A stretch of DNA of 64,000 bases from Bin16 sp965206315. Lineage in GTDB: Bacteria; Chloroflexota; Dehalococcoidia; Lucifugimonadales; Australimonadaceae. Location: the NCBI GenBank assembly GCA_965206315.1, contig OZ242210.1, positions 2,480,001-2,544,000 on the forward strand. The letters run 5' to 3'. The position numbers and the translations under genes are program-made. The notes beneath the pieces were generated by a model. The model was not told where the DNA came from. It saw nothing but the letters and a program-made list of their open reading frames with translations, and did no database searches. This document shows positions 32,516 through 41,435 of the stretch, piece by piece. The number at the start of each line of letters is the position of its first letter. Positions within the stretch are counted from its first letter, which is position 1.

Positions 32516-33508
32516 TTATGCCGCGCCGAAGCGCGGGAAGCACTCGCGCGCGACGTTCTCGAAGACGTTGGCGCGGTCCTGGTCGGTCAGCCAGTCGATG
32601 TCCTCGATAACGGGTTTGAGGTCGTCGAGCCAGAGGCCGGTGTTGGGGTCCTTCGACGAGCCGGTGCCGGGCCTCTCCGTGCCGAACATGCAGCGGTCCG
32701 TCCCCACGATCCTGAAGAGCAGTTCCAGTCCCTCCTTGTTGTAGAGCACGGAGTCGAAGTAGAGCTGCCGCAGGCTTTCGTCGAACGGCTTGACGTTGGG
32801 CTGTCTCCAGCGGAGCGCGCGCCACCGCCCTATCTGGTACGGGATGGAGCCGCCGCCGTGGCACATGATGATCTTCAGCGTCGGGAAGTCGTCGTACACG
32901 GTGGAGTCGCAGATCGAGACGGTCTGGATGCTCTCCTCCGTGATGAAGTGGCCGGTGTACGACTCGCGGACGTTCTTGCAGGAGGCGGAGTGGACGAAGG
33001 CCGGCACGTCGTACTTCACCATGCGCTCGTAGAGCGGGTACCAGTACTCATCGCCCATCGGCGGCGTGTCGTTGTCGAGCCCCTCGGAGGGGTCGGGATT
33101 GATCATGATGCCGATGAAGCCGAGGTCGTTCACGCAACGGTCGACCTCCTCGAGGACGACGTCCACGGGCTCGCCGTGGAGCTGCGGCAGCCCGGCGACG
33201 CCCTGGTAGCGGTCCGGGTACATCTCGACGGTCTTGGCGATGAGGTCGTTGTTGACCCGGCAGAACGCCTCCACCAGCCTGCCCGGCTTCTCCGAGTGCA
33301 TGAGCTGGAAGGGTCGTGGCGAGAGGAACTGCATGTCCGTGCCGACGGCGTCCAGCACCGTCGATATGTGGTTCTCAACGACCGCCCGCAGCTTCTCGTC
33401 CGGTATGCCGCCCCAGTGTGAATAGGCGCCCCGGCTGGAGAGCAGTCCGGCCTTGTAGGCGTAGAGCTCGGGCGGCGCGTTCAGGTGTCCGTGGATGTCG
33501 ATGATCAT
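32516..33508 (-). CDS. LigJ-like amidohydrolase-superfamily protein (4-oxalomesaconate hydratase type)
   Basis: 330 residues. N-terminal MIIDIHGHLNAPPEL, metal site IHGHL; MCHGGG and the C-terminal FGTERPGTGSSKDPNTGLWLDDLKPVIED match the 4-oxalomesaconate hydratase (LigJ) pattern of this amidohydrolase branch. LigJ hydrates oxalomesaconate in the protocatechuate 4,5-cleavage pathway. GGAGGAGG lies 7 nt before the ATG at 33508, and a longer in-frame start is not supported. Divergent SDR gene next to it. Substrate inferred from motif resemblance only. Confidence 0.82.
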   Translation of the reverse strand: MIIDIHGHLNAPPELYAYKAGLLSSRGAYSHWGGIPDEKLRAVVENHISTVLDAVGTDMQFLSPRPFQLMHSEKPGRLVEAFCRVNNDLIAKTVEMYPDRYQGVAGLPQLHGEPVDVVLEEVDRCVNDLGFIGIMINPDPSEGLDNDTPPMGDEYWYPLYERMVKYDVPAFVHSASCKNVRESYTGHFITEESIQTVSICDSTVYDDFPTLKIIMCHGGGSIPYQIGRWRALRWRQPNVKPFDESLRQLYFDSVLYNKEGLELLFRIVGTDRCMFGTERPGTGSSKDPNTGLWLDDLKPVIEDIDWLTDQDRANVFENVARECFPRFGAA

Positions 33509-33643
33509 GCGACCCTCCTCCTGTAGTCTCATTAGTGCATTCCAGCGCGATACTAGCATGCGGCGGCGCATGGCGTGCGTCGGTGGTAGGATGCGGCCTG
33601 CGCCGGCAGGCGCGGGTGTACTCGCAAGGCTCAGGAGGCGGCG

Positions 33644-34426
33644 ATGCTACTGGAAGGCAAGGTTGCGGTTGTGACGGGCAGCGGACCGAACATCGGCGGC
33701 GAGATCTGCCGGACGCTGGCGCGCGAGGGCGCGAAGATCGTATGCGTGGACTTTCTCGACGACCGCGCCGACGTGGCCGCCGCATCCGTCCGCGAGGAAG
33801 GGGGCGAGGCGATAGGCTTCAGCTCGGACATCTCGTCCCCTGAGCAGGTGGAGGACCTGTTCCAGCGTGTCGACGAAGAGTACGGGCGCGTCGACATCCT
33901 CGTGAACAACGCCGCCGTCAATAACGAGGCGGGGCTGCTGGATATCGAGTATGAGAAGTGGAAGTGGGTGCAGTCCGTCATCATGGACGGAACGATGCTG
34001 TGCAGCCAACAGGCCGCCCGCCGGATGGTGGCGCAGGGCGAGGGCGGCGCGATCGTGAACACGGCGTCAACGACCGGCCACCGTGGCAAGGCGGGGTTCA
34101 TCGCGTACTCCGCGTCCAAGGGCGCAGTGCTGCAGATGACGCGCACGATGGCGATACAGCTCGCTCCGTATGGCATCCGCGTGAACTCCATCACGCCGAC
34201 GCAAACCGGCGACAACCGGGGCACGACGCCCGGCGGCAGCACGGCGCCGCGCGCAGCCAAGCCGAAGAACATACCGCTCGGCAGGTGGGGCCAGCCGTCC
34301 GATCAGGCGGGAGCGGTGCTGTTCCTCGCGTCGCCGATGTCGGCGTTCGTCACGGGCGAGAACATCAACGTGGACGGTGGTCTGCTGGCGCTCTTCCCAT
34401 CGGAGCGCGGGCTGATGGAGACGTAG
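33644..34426 (+). CDS. SDR-family NAD(P)-dependent oxidoreductase
   Basis: 260 residues. Cofactor motif TGSGPNIG (11-18), VNNAA (87-91), Ser142 and Y155-SAS-K159 form a complete classical SDR site. C-terminal VTGENINVDGG as in 3-oxoacyl reductase-like enzymes. AGGAGG lies 6 nt before the ATG. Divergent from the LigJ-like gene across about 135 bp. It likely acts on an alcohol/ketone in the same catabolic region; substrate unknown. Confidence 0.93.
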   Translation: MLLEGKVAVVTGSGPNIGGEICRTLAREGAKIVCVDFLDDRADVAAASVREEGGEAIGFSSDISSPEQVEDLFQRVDEEYGRVDILVNNAAVNNEAGLLDIEYEKWKWVQSVIMDGTMLCSQQAARRMVAQGEGGAIVNTASTTGHRGKAGFIAYSASKGAVLQMTRTMAIQLAPYGIRVNSITPTQTGDNRGTTPGGSTAPRAAKPKNIPLGRWGQPSDQAGAVLFLASPMSAFVTGENINVDGGLLALFPSERGLMET

Positions 34427-34454
34427 GGCGGAGTCAGCCCTGCTCGGGCGCTTC

Positions 34455-34874
34455 TCACTCGGCCCAGGGGTCGTAGGAGCCGACGTGCCAGAGGTGGCCC
34501 TCCGGGTCGCGGACGGCGAAGAGGCTGCCGCCGTAGAACTGCTCCTCGAGTTCCATGATGACGTTCGCGCCAGCGGCCTTGACGCGCTCGTAGTGCGTCT
34601 CGATGTCGCTGACGACGACGAGGTTCGCCTGCGTGAGCGTTCCCTCGGGTGTCGACGGGAGAACTATCGCGTCAGGGTCGTCTCGCGCGGAACCGAGCAT
34701 GACCATGCCCTTGCCGAGCGTGAGCTGCGCGTGTGCGATGCCGCCTTCGCCATCCGGCACGACGAGGTGGCGCTCGAAGCCGAGGACCTCGCACAGCCAG
34801 TCGATGGCGGCCGGCGCGTCGCGGTAGGTCATGCCGGGTATGACGTAGCCTTTCGGGTCAGTGGCGTCCGCCAT
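34455..34874 (-). CDS. VOC-family protein (PhnB/glyoxalase-like)
   Basis: 139 residues. GYVIPGMTYRDAPAAIDWLCEVLGFERH is the usual opening of the PhnB-like VOC group, followed by HAQLTLGKGMVMLGSARD, NLVVVSDIETHYERVKAAGANV and the end FAVRDPEGHLWHVGSYDPW. Start at 34874 is 11 bp after the GMC oxidoreductase stop, so probably the second gene of that operon. Metal ligands are present in part (His, Glu). Confidence 0.85.
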   Translation of the reverse strand: MADATDPKGYVIPGMTYRDAPAAIDWLCEVLGFERHLVVPDGEGGIAHAQLTLGKGMVMLGSARDDPDAIVLPSTPEGTLTQANLVVVSDIETHYERVKAAGANVIMELEEQFYGGSLFAVRDPEGHLWHVGSYDPWAE

Positions 34875-34884
34875 GCGCTGATGC

Positions 34885-36405
34885 CTACCTGCCCGCCTCG
34901 CGAACGAAGTCCGACACGCGCTCACCGATCATGATGCAGGAGACGTTCGTGGCCGAGTGCGGAACGGTCGGGATGATGGAAGCGTCCGCCACGTAGAGGT
35001 TCTCGATGCCGTGCATCTTGAGACGGTTGTCGACCACGGCCATCGAGTCGCTTGCGGGGCCCATCTTGCAGGTGCCGGAGCCGTGGTGGTGGCTGTCGTA
35101 GGTGGCCTGTGCGAACTCGACCCAGTCCTCGTCCATCGTCGGCAGGATGAGGTCGCCGTAGAACGGCCGCATGAGGTCGTCCTGCATGAACTCGTACATG
35201 AAGTTCATCACGGAGCGCACTGCCGCTTGGTCGTCCGGGTGCTGGAGCATGCCGTCGTCGACGATGGGGAGCTCGTGCGGGTCGGTTGAGGCGAGGTAGA
35301 TGCGTCCACGGGAGCGTTGCTCGACGAGGTTCATCGCCACGGGCATCATGGGTTTGAGGCCCTCGACCCCGACCGGCGCGCGCATGTAGATGTGGAAGTT
35401 CCCGGTCGGCAGGCTGGGGTCGCTCTTGTAGACGAGTTGGAAACCCGAGACAACCCAGTCCGGCGTGTAGTCGGTCTTGCCCTCGAACGTCATGTTTATG
35501 GCGGCGTGGTCCTGATAGTTGCGGCCTATCCCCTCCAGCGGATGCGCGACGCGGATGTCCAGGCGCTCCAGCTCGCTGATGGGGCCGATGCCGGAGAGCA
35601 TGAGGATCTGCGGGCTGTGATAAGTGCCCGCGCTCAGGATGAAGGTGTCGGCTGCCGCGGAGTAGACCTCGTCGCCCTGCTCGTACAGCACCTCCTCGAT
35701 CTTCCGGCCGTTGAGCTTGAGCGAGACGACCGGCGCGTCCGCGACGATGTGCAGGTTCCTCCTGCTGCGCGCCGGGCCGATATAGGCAACGGCGGTGGAC
35801 TGACGGATGCCGTCCTTCACGTTGCTGGCGGACGCAACGATGCCAGCGCGCTCGGGGCCGTTGCCGTCCTTCATGACCGGATAGCCGAGGGCCTTCGCGC
35901 GGTCGACCCACGCCTGCATCGGCGGGGCGAGCTCCTCCTCGAAGTCGATGCGGCGCTTCACGGTGAGCGGGCCGTCGTTGCCGTGGTGGGGCTGGTCGCC
36001 GAAGTCCTCGTCTGTCTCGATGCGCTTGAGGACGGGCAGGCAGTCCTCGTACGACCAGCCGGGGTTGCCAAGCGACTCCCAGCGGTCGAGGTCATACTGC
36101 ATGGGACGGGCGACGCCCATCATGTTGACGGAGGAGCCGCCGCCGAGGATGCGTCCACTGAGGGGGTAGTACTCGCTGCCGTCGATCTTGCGCTTGGTGG
36201 GGTACATAACGACGTACTCGGACTCGAGGATGGGGCGGTTGTTGCTGCGTCCGTCGGCGATGATGCCGGGGAGCGGCTGCGGGTCGGGGCCCGCTTCGAG
36301 CAGGAGCACCTGCCGGTTGGGGTCCTCAGACAACCGGGAGGCGGCCACGCACCCCGCCGAGCCCCCGCCGATCACGATCACGTCGTAGTAGCGCCTCTGG
36401 GTCAT
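34885..36405 (-). CDS. GMC-family FAD-dependent oxidoreductase (choline dehydrogenase-like)
   Basis: 506 residues. FAD motif VIGGGSAGCVAASRLSE (11-27), GGGSSVNMMGVARP, and the C-terminal signature SHHHGSGTCKMG with NLYVADASIIPTVPHSATN. The catalytic His in the C-terminal half is present (HHHGSGT). GMC enzymes oxidise alcohols such as choline, PEG or aromatic alcohols. AGGAGG lies 4 nt before the ATG. First gene of an operon with the VOC protein. Substrate unknown. Confidence 0.93.
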   Translation of the reverse strand: MTQRRYYDVIVIGGGSAGCVAASRLSEDPNRQVLLLEAGPDPQPLPGIIADGRSNNRPILESEYVVMYPTKRKIDGSEYYPLSGRILGGGSSVNMMGVARPMQYDLDRWESLGNPGWSYEDCLPVLKRIETDEDFGDQPHHGNDGPLTVKRRIDFEEELAPPMQAWVDRAKALGYPVMKDGNGPERAGIVASASNVKDGIRQSTAVAYIGPARSRRNLHIVADAPVVSLKLNGRKIEEVLYEQGDEVYSAAADTFILSAGTYHSPQILMLSGIGPISELERLDIRVAHPLEGIGRNYQDHAAINMTFEGKTDYTPDWVVSGFQLVYKSDPSLPTGNFHIYMRAPVGVEGLKPMMPVAMNLVEQRSRGRIYLASTDPHELPIVDDGMLQHPDDQAAVRSVMNFMYEFMQDDLMRPFYGDLILPTMDEDWVEFAQATYDSHHHGSGTCKMGPASDSMAVVDNRLKMHGIENLYVADASIIPTVPHSATNVSCIMIGERVSDFVREAGR

Positions 36406-36583
36406 GCCGCCTCCTGCTCAGTTGTCGTCCGAAATTACACCGAGTGAAATCATACTCCTGTTGGGGGTCTTTACGGAACCATCAGGGGACTGCCCGCGCT
36501 TGCCCTGCAAGCGGACGCTGGCCGATACTCACCCGCGCGGATGGCGCGGCAACGACGGCGCATCTGAACCGGGAGGTAACGGA

Positions 36584-37141
36584 ATGACAGAGGTCCCCGG
36601 CTGGTACCTGGAGTTTGCGGGGGCAGTGACCGCAGCACTTCCGCCGGACATAGACGAAGCAACCGCTCAGGCGTGGGTAGACGACCCCGCGGGGCTGCGC
36701 GAGGCGCTCGCGGGCGCGCTGGGAGGCTCTGCCGCAGTTGCGGGCCCTGCCCGCCTGCGGAACGACAAGACAGACGAAGGCTGGACGCTCGTGCGGGACG
36801 ACCCGGAGATGCCGGTCGTTACCGGAGCGAACATCCGCGGTGGCGAGTTCCCCGAGGGGTCGGAGGACCTCATCGGCGAGCCGATGGTGGAGCTCATCCT
36901 GGGCATCGACGGTCTGTTGGGACAGCGCCAGGCCGAGTACCTGATGGACCATCCGAACGGGATACCGGAGGAGTTGGAGCGGTACGCGCTCGTGTTTCCC
37001 GGCACGGTCTGGCAGAGCCCGGACCAGAACCACCAGGTGCCGTGCCTGGTGAACCGGGGCGGCTCGTGGGAGATCATCTTCGGGATACTGGAGGGCGGCT
37101 TCGACTCACGCGACCTGCTCGCGCAGGCAGCCTCCGAGTGA
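36584..37141 (+). CDS. Hypothetical protein, no recognised family
   Basis: 185 residues, soluble, acidic. Begins MTEVPGWYLEFAGAVTAALPPDIDEATAQAWVDDP with a helical start, then a hinge GPARLRN and a beta-rich part VVTGANIRGGEFPEGSEDLIGE, ending ILEGGFDSRDLLAQA. No Cys clusters, membrane segments or known catalytic motif. GGGAGGTAACGG before the ATG (GGAGG about 8 nt) supports the start at 36584. Divergent from the GMC gene across about 180 bp. Function not known. Confidence 0.62.
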   Translation: MTEVPGWYLEFAGAVTAALPPDIDEATAQAWVDDPAGLREALAGALGGSAAVAGPARLRNDKTDEGWTLVRDDPEMPVVTGANIRGGEFPEGSEDLIGEPMVELILGIDGLLGQRQAEYLMDHPNGIPEELERYALVFPGTVWQSPDQNHQVPCLVNRGGSWEIIFGILEGGFDSRDLLAQAASE

Positions 37142-37214
37142 GGCAGGGATATGTCATGCTGAGCAGGGCCGAAGCATCTCTCTCGGGACGTTTGGGAGCG
37201 CAGATCCTCAGCGC

Positions 37215-37706
37215 ATGATACGCATCGCCACAGAGGCCGACCTGCCCGCCGTCGTCGCCATCTACAACGCGGCCGTACCGGGGCGCATGGCGACGGGAGA
37301 CTTCGAACCGGTCACGGTGGATTCGCGGCGCGAATGGTTCGCGGCGCACACGCCGGACCGCCATCCGCTGTGGGTCGACGAGCGTGACGGCGAGATCGCT
37401 GGCTGGCTGAGCCTCGGCACGTTCTACAACCGTCCGGCATGGGACATCACGGCGGAGGTCAGCGTGTACGTCTCGCCCACGCGCCAGAGGCAGGGCGTGG
37501 CGGCGGCGCTGCTGGAGACGGCCATCGCGGCGGCGCCCGCGCTGGGGCTGCGGGTGTTGATAGGCATCATCTTCGGCCACAACGAGCCGAGCCTCGCCCT
37601 GTTCCGTCGCTTCGGGTTCGAACGATGGGGTCTCATGCCGCGCGTGGTGGAGTTGGACGAGGTGGAGCGCGACGTCGTCTTCGTGGGACGCCGCGTGGAC
37701 GGTTGA
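37215..37706 (+). CDS. GNAT-family N-acetyltransferase (phosphinothricin-type)
   Basis: 163 residues. Acetyl-CoA loop in YVSPTRQRQGVAAALLETAI (Q/RxxGxA) and the second motif IIFGHNEPSLALFRRFGFERWG are typical of the PAT subgroup. ATRATEADLPAVVAIYNAAV-like start. It transfers acetyl to small amines or toxins; a resistance role is a common guess but unproven. The ATG is preceded by no obvious SD, and it lies 73 bp after the hypothetical gene. Confidence 0.88.
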   Translation: MIRIATEADLPAVVAIYNAAVPGRMATGDFEPVTVDSRREWFAAHTPDRHPLWVDERDGEIAGWLSLGTFYNRPAWDITAEVSVYVSPTRQRQGVAAALLETAIAAAPALGLRVLIGIIFGHNEPSLALFRRFGFERWGLMPRVVELDEVERDVVFVGRRVDG

Positions 37707-37791
37707 GTGACGGCGTTGCGCGGTACACCCGCCGCCGAGTACCCTCACTGCAACGAGAGCGCAGGCGGGTGTGGCCTCTCGGTCACTCTGG

Positions 37792-37811
37792 ATTCCCGCC
37801 TTCGCTGGAAT
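37792..37811. repeat. ATTCCCGC-type palindrome
   Basis: ATTCCCGCCTTCGCTGGAAT, one mismatch from the perfect palindrome found at 38367, 44194 and 56669. Confidence 0.7.
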
Positions 37812-37855
37812 GACGGGTAAGGGCGGGGATGACGCTGAATTCCGGAGGTGTTGTG

Positions 37856-38335
37856 ATGGCGAAGGTGACATCGCTTGGGCACGTTGGCCTGTTCGTGAAT
37901 GACGTGGCGACGATGCGCGACTTCTACACGCGCGTACTCGGCATGACGGTGACGGACGAGAGCCCGGAGCGCGGGATGGTGTTCCTCTCGGCCCGCCCGG
38001 GTGAGGAGCACCACGAACTGCTGCTGATGCCCGGCAGGACCGGCGACGGCGACGTGAAGATCGTGCAGCAGATGTCGTTCCACGTGGACAACGTCGAGGA
38101 CGTGCGCGAGTTCCACAACCGATTCGTCGAGGACGGGGTGCAGATCGACTCTGTCGTGACGCACGGCAACACGGCGAGCGTCTACTTCCGCGACCCGGAG
38201 GACAACCGGCTGGAGATCTACTACAGCCTGCCGGTGGAGTGGCCGCAACCGTTCCGCGCGGAGATAGACGTGACGCAGAGCGACGAGGACATCCTCAAGC
38301 AGATACACGACGTGACGGTCGGCGCCCAGCGCTAG
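37856..38335 (+). CDS. VOC-family protein (extradiol-dioxygenase-like)
   Basis: 159 residues. SLGHVGLFVNDVATMRDFYTRVLGMTVTDES opens the first module with His8; the second has MSFHVDNVEDVREFHNRF and ends YFRDPEDNRLEIYYSLP, with the final Glu ligand. Three typical metal ligands (His, His, Glu) are visible. A CGGAGG site sits 7 nt before the ATG at 37856. It is preceded by a repeat palindrome, so probably its own unit. Confidence 0.86.
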   Translation: MAKVTSLGHVGLFVNDVATMRDFYTRVLGMTVTDESPERGMVFLSARPGEEHHELLLMPGRTGDGDVKIVQQMSFHVDNVEDVREFHNRFVEDGVQIDSVVTHGNTASVYFRDPEDNRLEIYYSLPVEWPQPFRAEIDVTQSDEDILKQIHDVTVGAQR

Positions 38336-38366
38336 GCCGCGCCCTAGCCCGGACACCCGCTGCGAG

Positions 38367-38386
38367 ATTCCCGCCTTCGCGGGAAT
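38367..38386. repeat. ATTCCCGC-type palindrome with degenerate tandem copies
   Basis: ATTCCCGCCTTCGCGGGAAT, perfect, followed to about 38440 by decayed GCGGGAATGACG units. Lies between the VOC gene and the double cupin. Confidence 0.75.
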
Positions 38387-38448
38387 GACGGAGTAATGCG
38401 GGAATGACGAGATGCGCGGGATTACGGGGTAGTGGGGGAGTGACTACG

Positions 38449-38468
38449 TTTATATATACAGGAGAAGG
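38449..38468 (+). promoter_or_regulatory. AT-rich promoter-like element before the double cupin
   Basis: GTTTATATATACAGGAG is sharply AT-rich within GC-rich DNA and holds a TATATA -10-like box directly before the SD (AGGAG). No -35 box was found and the distance to the start is short, so a leaderless-type or downstream promoter is possible. Confidence 0.3.
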
Positions 38469-38474
38469 GACACG

Positions 38475-39737
38475 ATGACGGAACCGAGGTACGTGGAACC
38501 GACCGGCAATCAGCGTGCCGGATGGCATAAGGAAGGCGAAGGTGGCAGCACGAGCTACACCGTTCGGCTGGCGACGGCGTGGGAGAAGTTCCAGCGGTCG
38601 GAGGGCATCCCCGTCTTCAAGGGCGTGGGTGTGCGCGACTCCCGCGAGCTGCCGCGCGCCGAATGGAAGCGGGTCGGCGGTAAGGGCACGTACATCCAGG
38701 TGACCGGCACGAACAATGCGACCGGCATGTTTGTAGTCGAGGTGCCCCCGCGCGGCGCGCTGCATCCCCAGCGCCAGATGTACGAGGAGCGCTACATCGT
38801 GCTGGAGGGCCGCGGCAGCACGGAGGTGTGGCGGAACGGCGATACGGCGATGACCGCGTTCGAGTGGCAGCCGTGGAGCCTGTTCGCGATACCGCTGAAC
38901 GCCAACTTCCGCATCATCAACGCGTCGTCGGCCCCCGCCCTGCTCCTCGCGGTCAACTCCGCGCCCCGGACGATCAATGCGTTCCAGAACATGAACTTCG
39001 TGTTCAACTGCGAGTTCAACTTCGACGATCGGCTCGGTGGGAACCTGGAAGACTTCTGGAACCCTAACGACGAGATCGAACCGCAGCCGGTGCGCGGACG
39101 GGCGATGGTGACGTCAAACCTGCTGCCGGACATCCAGAACGCCTACCTGCCGCTCGACAACAACCGGGGCCCCGGCTTCCGGTGGGTCGCGCCGAACCAG
39201 GTGGGCAACACGATGATCCAGGGATGGCTCGCCGAGTATCCCAGCGGGCGTTACGCGAAGGCGCACGCACACGCGTCGGGCGCGGTGCTCGTCTGCTGTA
39301 AGGGCGAAGGCTTCTCGTGGACGTGGCCGAGCAACGAGGGCGGCCTGACGCCGTGGCAGAACGGCAAGGGCGATCTGGTGAAGATACAGGAGTACGTGCC
39401 CGGCGGGCTCATCAGCGCCGCGCCGGGACCCTCCAACTGGTTCCACCAGCACTTTGCAGTCGGGAAAGACCCGTTCCGCGTCTTCAACTACACGGGCCCG
39501 ATGCCGGGCAACCCGGAATCGAGCAGAAACCGGGCCAACGACTTCGCAGAGGAAGGGGAACTCATCAGGCAGCACGCCGACATCACGGACGGCGGTAACG
39601 CGATCCCCTACCACCTGGAGGACCCGTACGTGCGGCAGCACTTCGAGGAGAAGCTGCGGCAGAACGGGGTGGTCTCGACGATGCCTGAGGTGGTCTACAC
39701 CGAAGCGGGCGCGAACATGGAGGTCATGGCGGACTAG
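38475..39737 (+). CDS. Large double-cupin protein, copy 2
   Basis: 420 residues, two cupin folds. First: LHPQRQMYEERYIVLEGRGSTEV then PWSLFAIPLNANFRIIN; second: YAKAHAHASGAVLVCCKGEGFSWTW and PSNWFHQHFAVG. The second holds the HxH and later His needed for a metal. It aligns with the proteins at 20005 and, more closely, at 48599 (both share the DIQN/DIVN and LPxDNxR blocks). AAGGAGA-type SD 8 nt before the ATG. Convergent with a PPOX gene, overlapping by 4 bp. Function unknown. Confidence 0.82.
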   Translation: MTEPRYVEPTGNQRAGWHKEGEGGSTSYTVRLATAWEKFQRSEGIPVFKGVGVRDSRELPRAEWKRVGGKGTYIQVTGTNNATGMFVVEVPPRGALHPQRQMYEERYIVLEGRGSTEVWRNGDTAMTAFEWQPWSLFAIPLNANFRIINASSAPALLLAVNSAPRTINAFQNMNFVFNCEFNFDDRLGGNLEDFWNPNDEIEPQPVRGRAMVTSNLLPDIQNAYLPLDNNRGPGFRWVAPNQVGNTMIQGWLAEYPSGRYAKAHAHASGAVLVCCKGEGFSWTWPSNEGGLTPWQNGKGDLVKIQEYVPGGLISAAPGPSNWFHQHFAVGKDPFRVFNYTGPMPGNPESSRNRANDFAEEGELIRQHADITDGGNAIPYHLEDPYVRQHFEEKLRQNGVVSTMPEVVYTEAGANMEVMAD

Positions 39738-40159
39738 CCTCGCTGGCGGAGGCTGCCGTAAACGCGCTCCGGCGTGACGAACACCACGGTGCGCTGCTCC
39801 TCGCGCATCGCGGCGTCGAAGTCGTCCCATCGCTCCGGCGGACGCCCCGCCCCGCTGTAGGCTTTGCGCAGCAGGCCGAGCAGCGTGGCCTCGTCCGTGT
39901 CGTCCCAGCCGTGCACCGATGCGGCGCCCTGCACCGTCACGTAGCGCGTGTTCTCCGGGTTGATGACCGTGACGGAACACTGACCACTGCGGCGGGCGTT
40001 GCGCACCTTGACTGTCTCGCCGCGCGAGACAAAGGCGACCTGGCCGTCGACGAACCCTGCGCTGACCACGGTGGCCTGTGCGCGCCCGGACGCTCCTACG
40101 GTGCTGACGACGGCGAGATGGTTCGCTTCCAGGAACGGGAGTGCTTCTGTAAGTTCCAA
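39734..40159 (-). CDS. Pyridoxamine-5'-phosphate-oxidase-like (PPOX) F420/FMN-binding protein
   Basis: 141 residues. Begins LELTEALPFLEANHLAVVSTVGASGRAQATVVSAGF, the split-barrel pattern of the PPOX class F420-dependent family (TIGR03618-like), then VAFVSRGETVKVRNARRSGQCSVTVIN and RYVTVQGAASV. TTG start at 40159, chosen because AGGAGG lies 9 nt upstream and no ATG suits. Cofactor could be FMN or F420. Divergent from the enolase-superfamily gene at 40324. Confidence 0.85.
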   Translation of the reverse strand: MELTEALPFLEANHLAVVSTVGASGRAQATVVSAGFVDGQVAFVSRGETVKVRNARRSGQCSVTVINPENTRYVTVQGAASVHGWDDTDEATLLGLLRKAYSGAGRPPERWDDFDAAMREEQRTVVFVTPERVYGSLRQRG

Positions 40160-40323
40160 GACTGTTGTCCTCCTTCGAGAGTGGGCGAATCTTCCGCCCA
40201 CAAGCCTACCGGATTCCAGAGGCTGCGGGTGCGAGGGTGGCCGGCACTCGCGCGAAATCTCCGGCCGGGGCACATAATGGGCGGAACCTCCAGCCCTGCG
40301 TGTACCGCCGAAAGGTCAAGGGT

Positions 40324-41418
40324 ATGAAGATCGCTCGCCTCGAAACCCACGTGGTCCACGTCCCGTACAAGGCCCCGATCACATGGGCGTCGCGTGTCAG
40401 TGATGGCGACACCTTCGTGCTGCTTCGCATCGTCACGGACGAGGGCGTGGACGGCTGGGCCGAGGCGCTGGCGAGCCCCCAATGGTCCGGGGTTGTCGCG
40501 GAGGACATCGTTCAGCACCTGGCCGACGTCTACGAGCCGCTGCTCGCGGGGGCGGACCCCCTGCGGCCCGAGCGCTTGCTGGGCGACCTCGCGCGTGTTC
40601 CGGCCAAGGGCAGTTCCCGCTCGCTGGTCGAGCTGGCACTATGCGACCTCCAGGCCCGGAGCGCAGGTGTTCCGTGTTGGAAGTACCTCGGCGGTTCGAC
40701 GGACCGCGTCCCTGTGGCGTGGCTGCTGAACCGGGGACCCGTCGAGCGGATGCTGGAGGAGACCGGGGCGGCGATCGAGGGCTACGGTTTCACGGCGATC
40801 AAGGTGAAAGTGGGGACCGACGCCAGGGCGGACGTTGCGGCTCTGCGCCTGCTCCGCGACGCCGTCGGTGACGACACATTGCTCTGGGTGGACGCGAACA
40901 GCGGCTACGGACCCGACGATGCGCTGTGGGCTGCACAGGGGTTCGCCGAGGTTGGTGTGCGGCTCTTCGAGGACCCCTGCCCGCTCGACCTCAGTGAGCA
41001 GACCAGACGGCTGTTGGAAGGATCGCCGGTGTCGGTGATGGTCGACCGCTGGGTCAACTCTGCGACGAGCGCTCTCGCCTACCTCCGCCTTGGAGCAAGC
41101 GCGCTCAACCTGAAGGTGGGCAACACGGGATACCGGGAATCACGGCGCATCATCAGCATCGCGGATGCTCACGATGTGCCCTGTGTCATCGGCGTGAGTT
41201 CGGAGACGGACGTCGGCAGCTTGGCGTCCCTGCACTTCCGCGCCGCCATACCGGAGCTCGACGTCTTTCCCGCGGAGAACATCTTCTTCATGAAGCTGGT
41301 GGGGACGCTTCTCGATGAGCCACCGCAGGTGTGGGACGGCTTCGTCCAGCTATCCGACAAGCCGGGGCTTGGCACGACCCCGAGCGAGGAAGCCCTGAAG
41401 AGGTTCCGGGTCGCCTAG
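40324..41418 (+). CDS. Enolase-superfamily enzyme (mandelate racemase / muconate lactonizing type)
   Basis: 364 residues. Capping domain then (beta/alpha)7-beta barrel with K160-V-K162 in IKVKVG, metal ligands Asp190 (VDANSGY), Glu216 (FEDPCP) and Asp241 (MVDR), and Lys264 in LNLKVG. This is the K...D-E-D...K arrangement of the muconate-lactonizing/dipeptide-epimerase subgroup, so likely a cycloisomerase or racemase of organic acids. ATG at 40324 with weak SD. This family is expanded in SAR202-type genomes. Upstream gap of 164 bp to a divergent PPOX gene. Confidence 0.88.
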   Translation: MKIARLETHVVHVPYKAPITWASRVSDGDTFVLLRIVTDEGVDGWAEALASPQWSGVVAEDIVQHLADVYEPLLAGADPLRPERLLGDLARVPAKGSSRSLVELALCDLQARSAGVPCWKYLGGSTDRVPVAWLLNRGPVERMLEETGAAIEGYGFTAIKVKVGTDARADVAALRLLRDAVGDDTLLWVDANSGYGPDDALWAAQGFAEVGVRLFEDPCPLDLSEQTRRLLEGSPVSVMVDRWVNSATSALAYLRLGASALNLKVGNTGYRESRRIISIADAHDVPCVIGVSSETDVGSLASLHFRAAIPELDVFPAENIFFMKLVGTLLDEPPQVWDGFVQLSDKPGLGTTPSEEALKRFRVA

Positions 41419-41435
41419 CGCTGCTTCCGCGCCGC